From assembly GCF_000235425.2 (NCBI RefSeq), contig NZ_KI912266.1, positions 4,843,686-4,907,685 on the forward strand: a stretch of 64,000 nt of DNA, in the 5' to 3' direction. A model generated the notes under the pieces. The model did not search any database. It was not told where the DNA came from and was given only the letters and a program-made list of their open reading frames with translations. The position numbers were made by a program, and so were the translations under genes. Of this stretch, positions 48,875 through 59,745 are shown one piece after another. Every line of letters starts with the position of its first letter. Within the stretch, counting starts at the first letter, position 1. The stretch is from Pseudofrankia saprophytica. GTDB lineage: Bacteria > Actinomycetota > Actinomycetes > Frankiales > Frankiaceae.

Positions 48875-50563
48875 TCAGGGGGCGACCCGGCGCCAGATCG
48901 TCCAACCGCTCGGATCCGGCACCTGCGCGACCTGGCGATACCTCGTCGGGTCGTCAAGGACGTCACGGATCTGCCGGTCGAGCGCCGCGGTAGGGCCGTA
49001 ACGCAGCACGACGATGTCGTAGTAGCGGTCGGTCAGGGCCGCGCGGTATGCGTCCACGCCGGTGACTGCTTTTCCTGTGTCCGGGTCCACGTAATAGAGG
49101 TAGTACGTGTTGTCCCACTGCCCGGACGCCGTCCGGTCCTCCAGGTAGTAGCGGGGAACTTCCGACTCCTCGACCAGATAATGGTCCGATGGATTGCCGA
49201 CCTGGCTCCTGAGGAACGCGACGAGGGGGCGGCTGTCCGCCCACTGACCGAACAGATCGTGCGCGGTCCGTGCGCCGCTGTACAGCAGCACGAGGCCGGC
49301 CGCCGCGGCCAGGAGAATGCTGAGCGGCAGAATCCGCCCGGGATTGCGGGCGCCCAGCCACGTGACCGCGCCCGCGACCCCGGCGCCGGCCAGCGGGGCC
49401 GCGAAGGCAAGGCCGAAGGCGACATGCTTGTGCAGGGACGTCAGCTCACCGGACCGCGCCTGGAAGATGATCGGAAGCAGGGAGGTGATGAGTAGCAGAC
49501 CGGCCAGCACCGGTCGCCGGCGGCCGACCAACGCGACCGCCAGGACGGCCACCAGCAGGGTCGGCGCCGCCCACCGGAGACCGTGCTCGAAGACATCGAG
49601 CCGACCCGTGGTGACGAACGGCGTGCGGGAGATGGTGGTCGTCCTCATCCCGGAGAGCTGTCTGGTGCCGGTGAGCCCGAGCCATACGCCGGCAGTGGCC
49701 GCCGCTCCGGCCGCGCCGCCGAGGGCGAGCGCCGCGAGCCGCGCCGAGAGTCGGAACCCCCGGCCGCGGGCTCGCCGTGTCGGCCTCCGGTGGCTTCCGG
49801 TTGCCGACGCGCCCTCGGCCGGCGGCCGCCGCGCCGGGGACGGTGTGCCGGGCGCTTCCGCGCTCCCGCCGGACAGCGACCTCGACGTCCGAATGGTCAT
49901 GGCGAGGACGACCAGGCAGACGGAAGGGACGAACAACGCGACCATGTACTTCGTCGCGACCGCCCCCGCGAGAAGGACGCCCGCGACGGAGGAAAGCAGC
50001 AGCGCGGTCCTGGTCCGTTCCGCGACCGCGGCCCGGAGCCCGACGGCCAGGCCGCCGGTCAGGAGCATGAGCGCCATCGCGTCGTAGGTGGCGAATCCGC
50101 CGAGGAAGAGCACCGGGCCCCCGCAGACGAACGCCGCGGCCCCGGCCACGCCCGCGGTCCGGTCGAACAACGTGCGGCCTACCGCCGCGACGAGGACCGT
50201 GGTGACGAGAGCGAAGACCAGGCTGAGCAACCGCGCGCCGGCAAGCCCGGCGACGCCGTCCGCGAGGGCGCCGAGCGGTGGGTAGATGTACGGGGAGCCC
50301 GAGAAGTAGCCGGCGAAGTCGTCGTAGTCCGGTCCGCCGTGAATCCAGGAGTTGAGAATCTGCCGGCCGGCGTGCAGGTAGAGCGCCTCATCCTCGAAAG
50401 CCGTGGCCGAGAGACTGAGGGTGACCGCCGCCTGAACGGCCAGCACCGCTATCAACCCGGCCGCCAGCCCCGCGCGGGTACCCACGACGAACCGCGGCCG
50501 CCAGCGGCGCGGGGCGCGGGTGCCTCTGGCGGCCGGCGCCCGCGGAGCCGCGGTGTCTGTCAT
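48875..50563 (-). CDS. GT39/ArnT-like membrane glycosyltransferase
   Basis: 562 residues with many helices. ATAFEDEALYLHAGRQIL near the N terminus holds the acidic Asp/Glu pair of GT-C (PMT/ArnT) enzymes, followed by FSGSPYIYPPLGALADGVAG. A long Pro/Ser/Arg-rich cytoplasmic loop (about 230-275) interrupts the helices. The C-terminal soluble part includes YYLYYVDPDTGKAVTG. It would transfer a polyprenyl-linked sugar outside the cell. Start ATG 50563 lies 12 bases after the nadE stop, so both are one transcript, an odd pairing. Confidence 0.83.
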   Translation of the reverse strand: MTDTAAPRAPAARGTRAPRRWRPRFVVGTRAGLAAGLIAVLAVQAAVTLSLSATAFEDEALYLHAGRQILNSWIHGGPDYDDFAGYFSGSPYIYPPLGALADGVAGLAGARLLSLVFALVTTVLVAAVGRTLFDRTAGVAGAAAFVCGGPVLFLGGFATYDAMALMLLTGGLAVGLRAAVAERTRTALLLSSVAGVLLAGAVATKYMVALFVPSVCLVVLAMTIRTSRSLSGGSAEAPGTPSPARRPPAEGASATGSHRRPTRRARGRGFRLSARLAALALGGAAGAAATAGVWLGLTGTRQLSGMRTTTISRTPFVTTGRLDVFEHGLRWAAPTLLVAVLAVALVGRRRPVLAGLLLITSLLPIIFQARSGELTSLHKHVAFGLAFAAPLAGAGVAGAVTWLGARNPGRILPLSILLAAAAGLVLLYSGARTAHDLFGQWADSRPLVAFLRSQVGNPSDHYLVEESEVPRYYLEDRTASGQWDNTYYLYYVDPDTGKAVTGVDAYRAALTDRYYDIVVLRYGPTAALDRQIRDVLDDPTRYRQVAQVPDPSGWTIWRRVAP

Positions 50564-50575
50564 GACGGGGAGATC

Positions 50576-52633
<2,058 letters not shown>

Positions 52634-52948
52634 ATCATCTCCAGGTGGTGTCACGGGTCCGGCCCGGGCGCCCGAGCAGCGGGCGGCCTGGCCGGCCTAC
52701 CTCTTACCTCCATCTTCGCGAGTCGGGCCAGCCAACCAGGCCCTAGTGGTCGACGAACCGTCCGGAGCGTCCACGAACTGCACCATCGCCGCCGCCACCA
52801 CGCCGATCCGGACATCGTCAAGACCGGCGTCGAACTCGTGGCGCCGGACCGAGGCGCCCGTCGGTGACGAGATCGCACGAAGACCTCGCCACCGGATGTT
52901 CGGAAAAGGGTTGGCGGGTGATATTGACCGGTCACCGTGGCGGCGCTC
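52634..52948. other. Intergenic stretch between nadE and the P450 gene
   Basis: Holds the nadE promoter region. On the minus strand a start-less open frame reads RHEFDAGLDDVRIGVVAAAM before reaching a stop at 52697, which could be a gene relic. Nothing else is recognisable, and no terminator-like hairpin follows the P450 stop. Confidence 0.3.
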
Positions 52949-54235
52949 TTAGCCTGCCCGGTTCCTGACGGGGAGGTGTTTGAGGGCGTTGACGGATGTG
53001 GAGCGGAGATATTCGGGCTGGCCGGTGATGTCGAGGTGCGGGAGTTGGTGAAGGAGTTCTCGATACATGGCGGTGAGTTGGCTGCGGGCGAGGTGGGCGC
53101 CGAGGCAGTAATGGGGGCCGGCGCCGCCGAAGGCGAGATGGGGATTGGGGGTGCGAACGAGGTCGAGGTGGTGTGGGTTAGCGAAGACCGCAGGGTCGTG
53201 GTTAGCGGCCGGATAGTAGAGGATGATCTTTTCTCCGGCGGCGAGGTGCTGTCCACCCAGGGTCGTGTCACGGGTGACGGTACGGCGCATGAACGCGACC
53301 GGGCTGGTATGGCGCAGGAGTTCCTCGATGGCGGTGGGGGCAAGGCGTTCGTAGTCGGCAGCCCATTCCCGGCGGGCGGCGGGGTTGCGGTGGAGGGCGA
53401 GATAGCCGAGGGCGATGGTGTTGCGGGTGGTCTCCTGGCCGGCGAACGTGAGCAGGGTAACGAAGGCAGCGATCTCCGCGATGGTGAGGCGGCCGCCGTC
53501 CACCTGTGCATGGACGAGGGTGGTGACGAGGTCGTCGGCGGGGTGATGTCGACGGTGTTCGGCGAGGTCAGTCGCGAGGGCGGTCAGGGTGCGGCCGGCG
53601 TCTAGGAAGGCGATGACGGGGTTGGTCTGGTCAGGGATCAGATCGGGGTCACCACCGGAGACGATGACGTTGGAGGCGGCCAGGACCTCGGCCCGATAGC
53701 TGTCGGGTATGCCGAGCAGGTCACAAATGACGGTGAGAGGGAACGGGGTGGCCAGGTCGGTCACGAAGTCGAACTCACCGAGGGCGACGGCGGCGCGGAC
53801 CGTATCGGTGGCGGCCTGTCCGATGTGATGGTGTAGGGCCCGGATGGCGCGGGGGGTGAACGCGGTCGCGACAATGCGGCGCAGCCGGCTGTGACGGGGG
53901 GCGTCCATGCTGATGATGGACCCGTAGAGCTCGTTGAGGTCGGCGGGCAGGTCGTTGATCCACAGTGTGCCGTGGGCAGAGGAAAAGTCGGCGGGGCGCC
54001 GAGTGGCGTCGACGACGTCGGCGTGGCGGGTGACTGCGAAGTAACCGCCGCCTTTAGGGAGGCCGGGGATCGCGGGTTCGTCGAAGTGGGCCAAGCCGGA
54101 CTGGTCGCGGATCTCGGCGAGGTGGACGAGTTTCTCGGCGGGGGTGGCGTCGCGGAAGCGGCGGCTGGATGGCCACACCAGCCCCGCCCGAGCCGCCCTG
54201 GCGCCGGCGGGCCCATGGGTGTGGCGGGTGAGCAT
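52949..54235 (-). CDS. Cytochrome P450 (last gene of acyl-lipid operon)
   Basis: 428 residues. I-helix TFAGQETTRNT with the acid-Thr pair, ExxR in IEELLRHTSP, and heme ligand loop FGGAGPHYCLGAHLA with the Cys. Also MDAPRHSRLRRIVATAFTPR of the C-helix region. Similar in style to bacterial CYP124/125/142-type or polyketide P450s that hydroxylate fatty or steroid chains. ATG 54235 lies one base after the stop of the SnoaL-like gene, so it is strictly co-translated. A likely task is oxidising the acyl chain activated by the adjacent AMP ligase (inference). Confidence 0.92.
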   Translation of the reverse strand: MLTRHTHGPAGARAARAGLVWPSSRRFRDATPAEKLVHLAEIRDQSGLAHFDEPAIPGLPKGGGYFAVTRHADVVDATRRPADFSSAHGTLWINDLPADLNELYGSIISMDAPRHSRLRRIVATAFTPRAIRALHHHIGQAATDTVRAAVALGEFDFVTDLATPFPLTVICDLLGIPDSYRAEVLAASNVIVSGGDPDLIPDQTNPVIAFLDAGRTLTALATDLAEHRRHHPADDLVTTLVHAQVDGGRLTIAEIAAFVTLLTFAGQETTRNTIALGYLALHRNPAARREWAADYERLAPTAIEELLRHTSPVAFMRRTVTRDTTLGGQHLAAGEKIILYYPAANHDPAVFANPHHLDLVRTPNPHLAFGGAGPHYCLGAHLARSQLTAMYRELLHQLPHLDITGQPEYLRSTSVNALKHLPVRNRAG

Positions 54236-54236
54236 T

Positions 54237-54686
54237 TCAGGCCTGATAGGTGTAACGGATGGCGGGAGGCTGGCCGAAGAAGGAGACGATCGAGGTCAGC
54301 CGACCACCGGGGGTGAAGTGGACGATCTCGATGCCAGCGAGGACCGTCTGACCGGCGCGGTCACGCAGGGCCCATTCGTAGCGGGCAGCGTCGTGGTGGG
54401 CGTCGACGCCGGAGGTGCGGGTGGGCAGATAGCCGGGGTAGGCCGCGGTCAGTTCGGAGATCAGCTCGGACAGGGCCTGGACACCGCGGCAGTTGCGCAG
54501 CGGATTGGCGTAGGCCACGTCGTCGGCGCAGATGTCGGCAAGCAGGGTGACACGGCGGCCGGTGTCAGTGACAGCCCACGCTTCGTGGACCTTGCCAGCC
54601 GCGCTGGCGACCGTCTGGGCAAGCTGTTGGGTGATGCCGCCGCCGACGGCGCCGGTCTCATGGCGGGTGACCGTGCCGCGGTTCAC
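54237..54686 (-). CDS. SnoaL-like / NTF2-fold protein
   Basis: 149 residues. HEAWAVTDTGRRVTLLADIC, DVAYANPLRNCRGVQALSEL, TRTSGVDAHHDAARYEWALR and GIEIVHFTPGGRLTSIVSFF follow the NTF2-like fold of SnoaL/ketosteroid-isomerase relatives, which act as cyclases, isomerases, dehydratases or binding proteins. GTG 54686 overlaps the FAAL stop (GTGA) and has GGGGAGAAG upstream. It is between a ligase and a P450 in the operon, so an enzymatic step in the same pathway is likely. Confidence 0.82.
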   Translation of the reverse strand: MNRGTVTRHETGAVGGGITQQLAQTVASAAGKVHEAWAVTDTGRRVTLLADICADDVAYANPLRNCRGVQALSELISELTAAYPGYLPTRTSGVDAHHDAARYEWALRDRAGQTVLAGIEIVHFTPGGRLTSIVSFFGQPPAIRYTYQA

Positions 54687-56431
54687 CGTTCTTCTCCCCA
54701 CAGCTTTGCCGCTTCGGCGCGCCGAAGCTTGCCGGACGGCGTCTTCGGAACCGACCCCGGTGGCACGGCGCGGACGGCGGGCCGCACGCCGACGGTGGTG
54801 GCGACCGCGAGGACGACCTGCTCGCGCACGGCTGACTCGTCGTGGCCGGGGCGGATCTCGAAGACAATCGTCACCGCGTCGGTCGCCGATCCGGTGTGGC
54901 GGGTCGCGAACGCGACGACGTTGCCAGGCCGGACCCCAAGAACCTGGGCAGCGGCCTGTTCGATCTCCTCGGGGTGCAGGTTGCGACCACCAACTATGAT
55001 CACATCCTTGGCGCGGCCGCAGACGACGAGCTCATCGCCGACGAGGTAGCCCAGATCTCCGGTCGCCAGCCAGCCGGCCGCGTCCCACCGCACCTCGACA
55101 CCCGCCTCGCCGTCGCCGACGTTGGCTGGGACTGGAAGGTAGCCCGCGATCGACGGGCCGGACACGTGGATCTCTCCGACCACCCGCTCCGCGCATGCGG
55201 CACCGGTCACCGGGTCGACGATCCTGACCCCGGCGCCGGGGACTGGCCGTCCCAGCAGTGCCAACCGGCGGGCCCGGCCGCCCGGCCGGGCAGGAACCGC
55301 GACCTGCTCCTTCGCCAGCCGATCGGCGTCGACGGTGTCGACGCGCAAACCCAGATGGGGTTCGGGCATAGTGACTGCGAGGGTCGCCTCGGCCAGGCCG
55401 TAGGCGGGTAGAAACGCCTCCCGCCGTAGACCGTGCCGCGCCGCCGCGTCGAGAAACCCCTCAATCGCTGCCGGTTCGATCGGCTCACCACCGCACAGCG
55501 CAACCTCGACCGACGACAGGTCCAGCACCGGCCCGTTGTCCAGCAGCCGACGCGCGAGCGCATATGCCGACGCCGGCCCGACGACGACCGTCGCACGATA
55601 CCTGGACACGTTGTCCATCCAGGATCCCGGCGCCTCGAGATAATCCGTCGGTGAGCTGATCAGCAGGTCACAATGCCCACAGGTCAGGTGCAGCGCAAAT
55701 GCCCCCACCAAACCCATGTCGTGCGAGAGCGGCAGCCACGTCAGCATCCGGCCGTGGACCTCGTCATGCCGAGCCCGGTCCTTGATCGCCACGATGTTCG
55801 CGGCGAGGTTCCCGTGGCCAACCTGGACGATCTTCGGCGCGGCCGTGGTGCCACTGGTGAACTGCAGCACCGCCGGATCGCTGTCCACGAGGTCGGGCGG
55901 CTTCCACGCCCCAGCCGGCTCTGCCGTTACAACGTCGACCAGGTCGTCCACTCGGGCACCGCCCTCGGCAAGCGCCCCCGCGAGCCCGTCGAAGGGCGGT
56001 CCGAGCAAAACCAGCGGATCGCCTAGCGCGGCCACCCGCTGCCGGGTCTGTTCGACGAACAATGCCAGGTCCGTCGTGCGCGCCGGCGTTGGCGCGCACG
56101 TCACCGCCCCACCCGCCAGCCACACGCCGACGACCGCCGTTACCATCTCCCGCGACGGCAATGCCAGCACCATGATGCGGCTTCCCGGTCCCACGCCCCG
56201 AGCATTCTGCAACCAGGCCGCGACCCGTTCCGCCTCACCGAAGAAGCTCCCCCAGTCCAGCTCGCGGTCCGCCGAGCCCGCTGCCCCCAGGAACACCACT
56301 CTGCCAGGCCCGAGCCTCGCCTCGAAAATCCCGTCCAGGAGACCAACCACCGAACGAATGCCCCTATCTGTGAGAAAGAAAGCTCGCCCGCGCCCGAGGC
56401 AGGAAGGAAGCACCGACACGGGCGAGTTCAA
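54683..56431 (-). CDS. Fatty-acyl-AMP ligase (FAAL/FadD32-like)
   Basis: 582 residues. Adenylation motifs: VLQFTSGTTAAPKIVQVGHG (P-loop), LTWLPLSHDMGLVGAFALHL (the FAAL-type WLPLxHDMGLxG signature), YGLAEATLAVTMPEPHLGL, GWLATGDLGYLVGDELVVCG, and PKTPSGKLRRAEAAKLW near the C terminus. FAALs activate fatty acids as acyl-AMP and pass them to an acyl carrier protein, not to CoA. An ACP domain is encoded by the preceding gene. The 5' end is uncertain: the frame opens at TTG 56431 after a stop; GTG 56419 or 56413 are alternatives and none has a good ribosome-binding site. Confidence 0.9.
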   Translation of the reverse strand: MNSPVSVLPSCLGRGRAFFLTDRGIRSVVGLLDGIFEARLGPGRVVFLGAAGSADRELDWGSFFGEAERVAAWLQNARGVGPGSRIMVLALPSREMVTAVVGVWLAGGAVTCAPTPARTTDLALFVEQTRQRVAALGDPLVLLGPPFDGLAGALAEGGARVDDLVDVVTAEPAGAWKPPDLVDSDPAVLQFTSGTTAAPKIVQVGHGNLAANIVAIKDRARHDEVHGRMLTWLPLSHDMGLVGAFALHLTCGHCDLLISSPTDYLEAPGSWMDNVSRYRATVVVGPASAYALARRLLDNGPVLDLSSVEVALCGGEPIEPAAIEGFLDAAARHGLRREAFLPAYGLAEATLAVTMPEPHLGLRVDTVDADRLAKEQVAVPARPGGRARRLALLGRPVPGAGVRIVDPVTGAACAERVVGEIHVSGPSIAGYLPVPANVGDGEAGVEVRWDAAGWLATGDLGYLVGDELVVCGRAKDVIIVGGRNLHPEEIEQAAAQVLGVRPGNVVAFATRHTGSATDAVTIVFEIRPGHDESAVREQVVLAVATTVGVRPAVRAVPPGSVPKTPSGKLRRAEAAKLWGEER

Positions 56432-56469
56432 TCAATGGCGTATCGTCGCGGCACGCGGCGGAAGCGCCC

Positions 56470-57330
56470 TCAGCGCGCCAGCCCGACATGGTGCCGGCGG
56501 AGAGCTAGCAGGTACTCGTCCCAATAGCGGCCGCTGTAGTAGCTGTGCTCGGTCAGCCGGCCTTCTACGTCGAAGTACCGGCCGGCGCCACTGGCGATCA
56601 ACGTATAGTTGAACTCCGGAACCTCCAGGTACAGTTTCCTGAAAGGCCACACCTGAAACAGATACCGGGCGAACATCGCCATCACTTCCATGGGAAGCCC
56701 GGAGGAAATCAGGCGTGGGACGAATGCACCCCCGACGTAGCACAGCCCAAGATTGTGGTCCGCGTTGTACGCCACGACGTGCCCTACCGGCTCACCGCTC
56801 CTCCTGTCGGCTACGACAAACTGTACGTGGACGCCTCGCGAGAGCCCGGCCTGAAAGGCCTCGAAGGGTGGCACGTTTCCCCGAAACCGCCAGCGGAAGC
56901 CCACCTCCTCGGAGATCGCGAGCTGGTAGAGAAACGGCATTATTTCCGGCGTCAGCGGGCTGAGGGCGAATCGCTCGTCATGACGCCTTGTCGGTGCCGC
57001 CACCATCCAGCTCTGCGGAGTGGCGGTCGCCTCCGTCGTGTCGCCGTGCGGCCGGGTCGTCTGACTTACCAGGCCGGCAACATCGCGCACAGTTACCAGA
57101 GCCGCGACTTCGGCTGCGCCGACATCCGCTCCCCTGGTGGATAGCCAGGCCAGCAGTTCAAGTCGCTGCATGGAGTCGAGCGCCAGGTCATCGACGAGTC
57201 TCGCCCCCGGCTGGATGTCGACATCCGCGCCAAGAACCCCCCGCAGGAATGCGGCGACCTCCTCGGCCGCCGCCGCGCCGTCCACGGGCGCGGCAGCAAC
57301 CGTCTCCGCCATGGTTGACGTGATGCTCAC
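56470..57330 (-). CDS. Acyl carrier protein fused to GNAT acyltransferase
   Basis: 286 residues. Residues about 15-95 form an ACP: AEEVAAFLRGVLGADVDIQP, LVDDLALDSMQRLELLAWLS with Ser53 in the DSxxxxE/L phosphopantetheine site. After a linker, residues about 115-286 resemble a GNAT-like N-acyltransferase (FRWRFRGNVPPFEAFQAGLS, VGHVVAYNADHNLGLCYVGG, FRKLYLEVPEFNYTLI). The fusion suggests that an acyl chain loaded by the FAAL is handed directly to an amine acceptor. GTG 57330 overlaps the stop of the upstream gene by GTGA. The acceptor is unknown. Confidence 0.8.
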   Translation of the reverse strand: MSITSTMAETVAAAPVDGAAAAEEVAAFLRGVLGADVDIQPGARLVDDLALDSMQRLELLAWLSTRGADVGAAEVAALVTVRDVAGLVSQTTRPHGDTTEATATPQSWMVAAPTRRHDERFALSPLTPEIMPFLYQLAISEEVGFRWRFRGNVPPFEAFQAGLSRGVHVQFVVADRRSGEPVGHVVAYNADHNLGLCYVGGAFVPRLISSGLPMEVMAMFARYLFQVWPFRKLYLEVPEFNYTLIASGAGRYFDVEGRLTEHSYYSGRYWDEYLLALRRHHVGLAR

Positions 57331-57893
57331 TTCGGCGGTTCCACCCCGGCGACAGACTCCACGACGCCGCGCCGCTTGCTGATCGCGTTCGCGAGTGCGG
57401 AGTCGGACAGGTCCGTCACGTTGATATCCCCGGACCGGGGGACCAGCGTGTGAAAGCCGAGCTCCTTGTTGTACCTGGTCGAGAAGATGTAGGTACCCCC
57501 GGCCGAGAGTGGCAGGTCGTCCGCGAACAGAACCAGCCGGCTCTGTTCCGGGTCGTAGCCGCCCTCCTGGTTCACAGTCACCTCGGCAGGAAGGGTTCCC
57601 TTAAGGTTCTCCTTGACCTTCACCTTGAACTGGACCTCGAGCCCGTCCACCGCCCTGCTGCCAACTCGTTCGACGACCTGCCCAACGAAAACGTTGTCCG
57701 CGAAGACAGTGACCTGCTTCTCGTCGTCGATGTCGAACGCAAACGAGCCGTGCGCCACGTCGACCTGGAGCTCACGGCTACCGGCGGCGGTGGAATCGTC
57801 GCCGTCCGGGCCCCAGACCAGGAAGGCACCCGCTGCTACAGCCGCGCCCGACACAAAAATACCGGCCTTGATGATCCACTCTTTCGGGGTCAT
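57327..57893 (-). CDS. Membrane-anchored extracytoplasmic protein of unknown function
   Basis: 188 residues. N terminus MTPKEWIIKAGIFVSGAAVA then AGAFLVWG is an uncleaved anchor or signal. The outer domain has VTVFADNVFVGQVVERVG, VQFKVKVKENLKGTLPAEVT and YIFSTRYNKELGFHTLVP, mostly beta strands (an NTF2- or OB-like small domain cannot be decided). I do not recognise the family. It lies between the matrixin-like protease and the ACP-GNAT gene, overlapping the latter. AGGAGA precedes the ATG. It could be a partner, substrate or lipid receiver of the pathway. Confidence 0.75.
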   Translation of the reverse strand: MTPKEWIIKAGIFVSGAAVAAGAFLVWGPDGDDSTAAGSRELQVDVAHGSFAFDIDDEKQVTVFADNVFVGQVVERVGSRAVDGLEVQFKVKVKENLKGTLPAEVTVNQEGGYDPEQSRLVLFADDLPLSAGGTYIFSTRYNKELGFHTLVPRSGDINVTDLSDSALANAISKRRGVVESVAGVEPPK

Positions 57894-57907
57894 GGCGAAG
57901 AGTTCTC

Positions 57908-58444
57908 CTAGAACCAGAGGGTGTTGTAGTCGTCCCAGTCGTGCTGCGTCGGCGCCTGGATTGGGGGCGACGCGATGGTCTGATACATGAGGATACCGGT
58001 TGTCTGCGTGTGGTCGTTAATTCCCAGGGCATGGCCGAGTTCATGGGTCAGTACCGAGTTACTCTTGTCGCTCACCGACGGCCCCAGAAAGTATACGTTC
58101 AGATCGATCTTGTCTGCGGCTATGTTATGCGACCACCTACCCAGCCAGGAGACGTCCGAGCGGTTCGCGTCCCCGATTTCGAGGTCGGTTATGCTGAAGA
58201 TGTCGTCATAGCCGAACTTAATGCCGCCGTCCTTGTACCATGCGTTGATCGCGTGCGCGACCGACCCGCTGTATTGGGTGTATGATTCGTAACGAATCCA
58301 GTCGCCGTCGACCGAGCTAACTCCACCCGGATTGAAATGGGTCTCGGCGTGAGCCGTTCCGGCCAGACCGGCACCGGCGGCCACGGTCGCGACCGACGTG
58401 ATTGCCACCTTTCCGGTGACGCTGTTGAAGAAATGAGTAGGCAA
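57908..58444 (-). CDS. Secreted matrixin-like zinc metalloprotease
   Basis: 178 residues from TTG 58444, chosen because GGAAGGG lies 7 bases upstream and because it gives a clean signal peptide MPTHFFNSVTGKVAITSVAT ending TAHA. ATG 58486 would add 14 residues. The mature part reads WIRYESYTQYSGSVAHAINA, YDDIFSITDLEIGD, then the zinc site HELGHALGINDH (HExxHxxGxxH) and the Met-turn-like GILMYQTI. This is the matrixin (M10) or archaemetzincin-like catalytic core, short and with no propeptide. G+C is only 55% over 58081-58320 versus about 70% around, suggesting foreign origin. First gene of the six-gene operon. Confidence 0.85.
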   Translation of the reverse strand: MPTHFFNSVTGKVAITSVATVAAGAGLAGTAHAETHFNPGGVSSVDGDWIRYESYTQYSGSVAHAINAWYKDGGIKFGYDDIFSITDLEIGDANRSDVSWLGRWSHNIAADKIDLNVYFLGPSVSDKSNSVLTHELGHALGINDHTQTTGILMYQTIASPPIQAPTQHDWDDYNTLWF

Positions 58445-59547
58445 GGCGGAGCCCTTCCGGGAAAGCCTGCGGCCTGGCTCCGCCATTACGCGGGCGCCAA
58501 GAGAACGTTCAGGCAAGTGGAAAGTAGTAGTTCGCCCATGGGTTGGGCGAAGGTCCGCGTGCTGTCTCACACGACTGTAGTAGGTCGACGAACGCTATGG
58601 GCGCAAAGGTCGAAAAACACGCTGGGTGCCTGTTTGACTACCGGGAGACTGGCACCGCGCCGGGATCCTGCCCGTCCAGGTGACCCGGTGGACTTGGCTC
58701 GTCGACGTCCTGCGGACGCTGGTCTCGATGTGACGGCCGCCGGCAGGATGGCGTCGGCCAGCCTGCGGCCGATCAAGACTGGCACCCACCACCGAGGTTC
58801 ACCCCTCCGCGCGGCCGCGGTAACCAGGACGCCTCCGTCGGAGATCAGCCTTCAGCGGGCCGCCTGCCATGGATCTTCGTCAGCCGGGCGCCGATCCGAC
58901 CGTGTATCCAGCCGGTGATCTCCGGCCGATCCGGGAGACGGACAACACCTTGGTCACAGCCGAGTATGCGTAGATCAGACAAAAGGGGCCGGTGCGCCGC
59001 ACCTCATACCCACTCGGCGATCATGCGCCGAGCTTCGCCGGCCGAGGAGGAGTGATCGCTGTCTGTGCGCGGGCACTGGCGCCCGGCGGATAGGTGGTAG
59101 TCGCGCCCCAGCAAGATCCACGGGAGGCCCGGGTGGCAGGCTGTTCCGGAGCCCGTCGGCGGCGCGTCCACGAGCGTGTAAGACATCGAAGGCCGACGGG
59201 TCGAATCCGCTCATGCCGTCCAGTGCGCGAACGGCGCTCGCACAGACCTGCGACGATAGCCGGGCAGCAGCGGGTGATCTTCGAGCTTCGCTATGCCGTC
59301 AGCGGCCGCGCCGCCGGCCCGCCGACAGGGTGGTAGCGGCCCGTGCCGACGAGACGTCTCGTCGGCACCGGCGGGAGCGGCCCCTATGCGGGTACGCCGG
59401 CCCGCCGTCGCGGTCGGCAGCCCGGGTACGGATGACCACCCAAAAGGGTTAACCTGCCGAAAACGGGGAACCTGAGGATCATCGTCGCCGAAGGTCGGCG
59501 CGGTGTTCCCCTCCGGAGCACTTCCTTGTCTCTACTGGAGCGCTGAC
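58445..59547. other. Gene-poor 1.1 kb
   Basis: Apart from the doubtful frame at 59004-59186 there is no supported gene. It contains the promoter region of the six-gene operon and is lower in G+C than the average of the window, with stops in all frames. It may be a junction of acquired DNA. Confidence 0.45.
59004..59186 (-). CDS. Doubtful small protein, 60 residues
   Basis: Frame MSYTLVDAPPTGSGTACHPG, LPWILLGRDYHLSAGRQCPR, ending EARRMIAEWV. The composition is protein-like and the ATG is natural, but there is no ribosome-binding site and no family is recognised. Confidence 0.25.
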   Translation of the reverse strand: MSYTLVDAPPTGSGTACHPGLPWILLGRDYHLSAGRQCPRTDSDHSSSAGEARRMIAEWV

Positions 59548-59745
59548 ATGGGCCTGCGCTACACCCGTCGTCCCCATTACGGTCCGTTTTACGTGAACGT
59601 GAGCGAGAACGGGGTGTCATCGGTCACGCTCAAACTCGGGCGCATCTCCTGGCGGCTCTGGTCGAAGCACCGTCGGGGCGGCCTCTCCAGCGTGGACCTG
59701 CCCGGTCCGTTCTCGTACCGGCGCGAAGGCGCCTCCCGCAAATAG
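59548..59745 (+). CDS. Small DUF4236-like protein
   Basis: 65 residues: MGLRYTRRPHYGPFYVNVSE, NGVSSVTLKLGRISW and SSVDLPGPFSYRREG. This follows the DUF4236 scheme (aromatic/basic start, Gly/Ser-rich strands, closing PGP/PGTGLSY-like motif). ATG 59548 is preferred to the upstream frame start at 59503, with TGGAG seven bases before. Function unknown. Confidence 0.6.
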   Translation: MGLRYTRRPHYGPFYVNVSENGVSSVTLKLGRISWRLWSKHRRGGLSSVDLPGPFSYRREGASRK

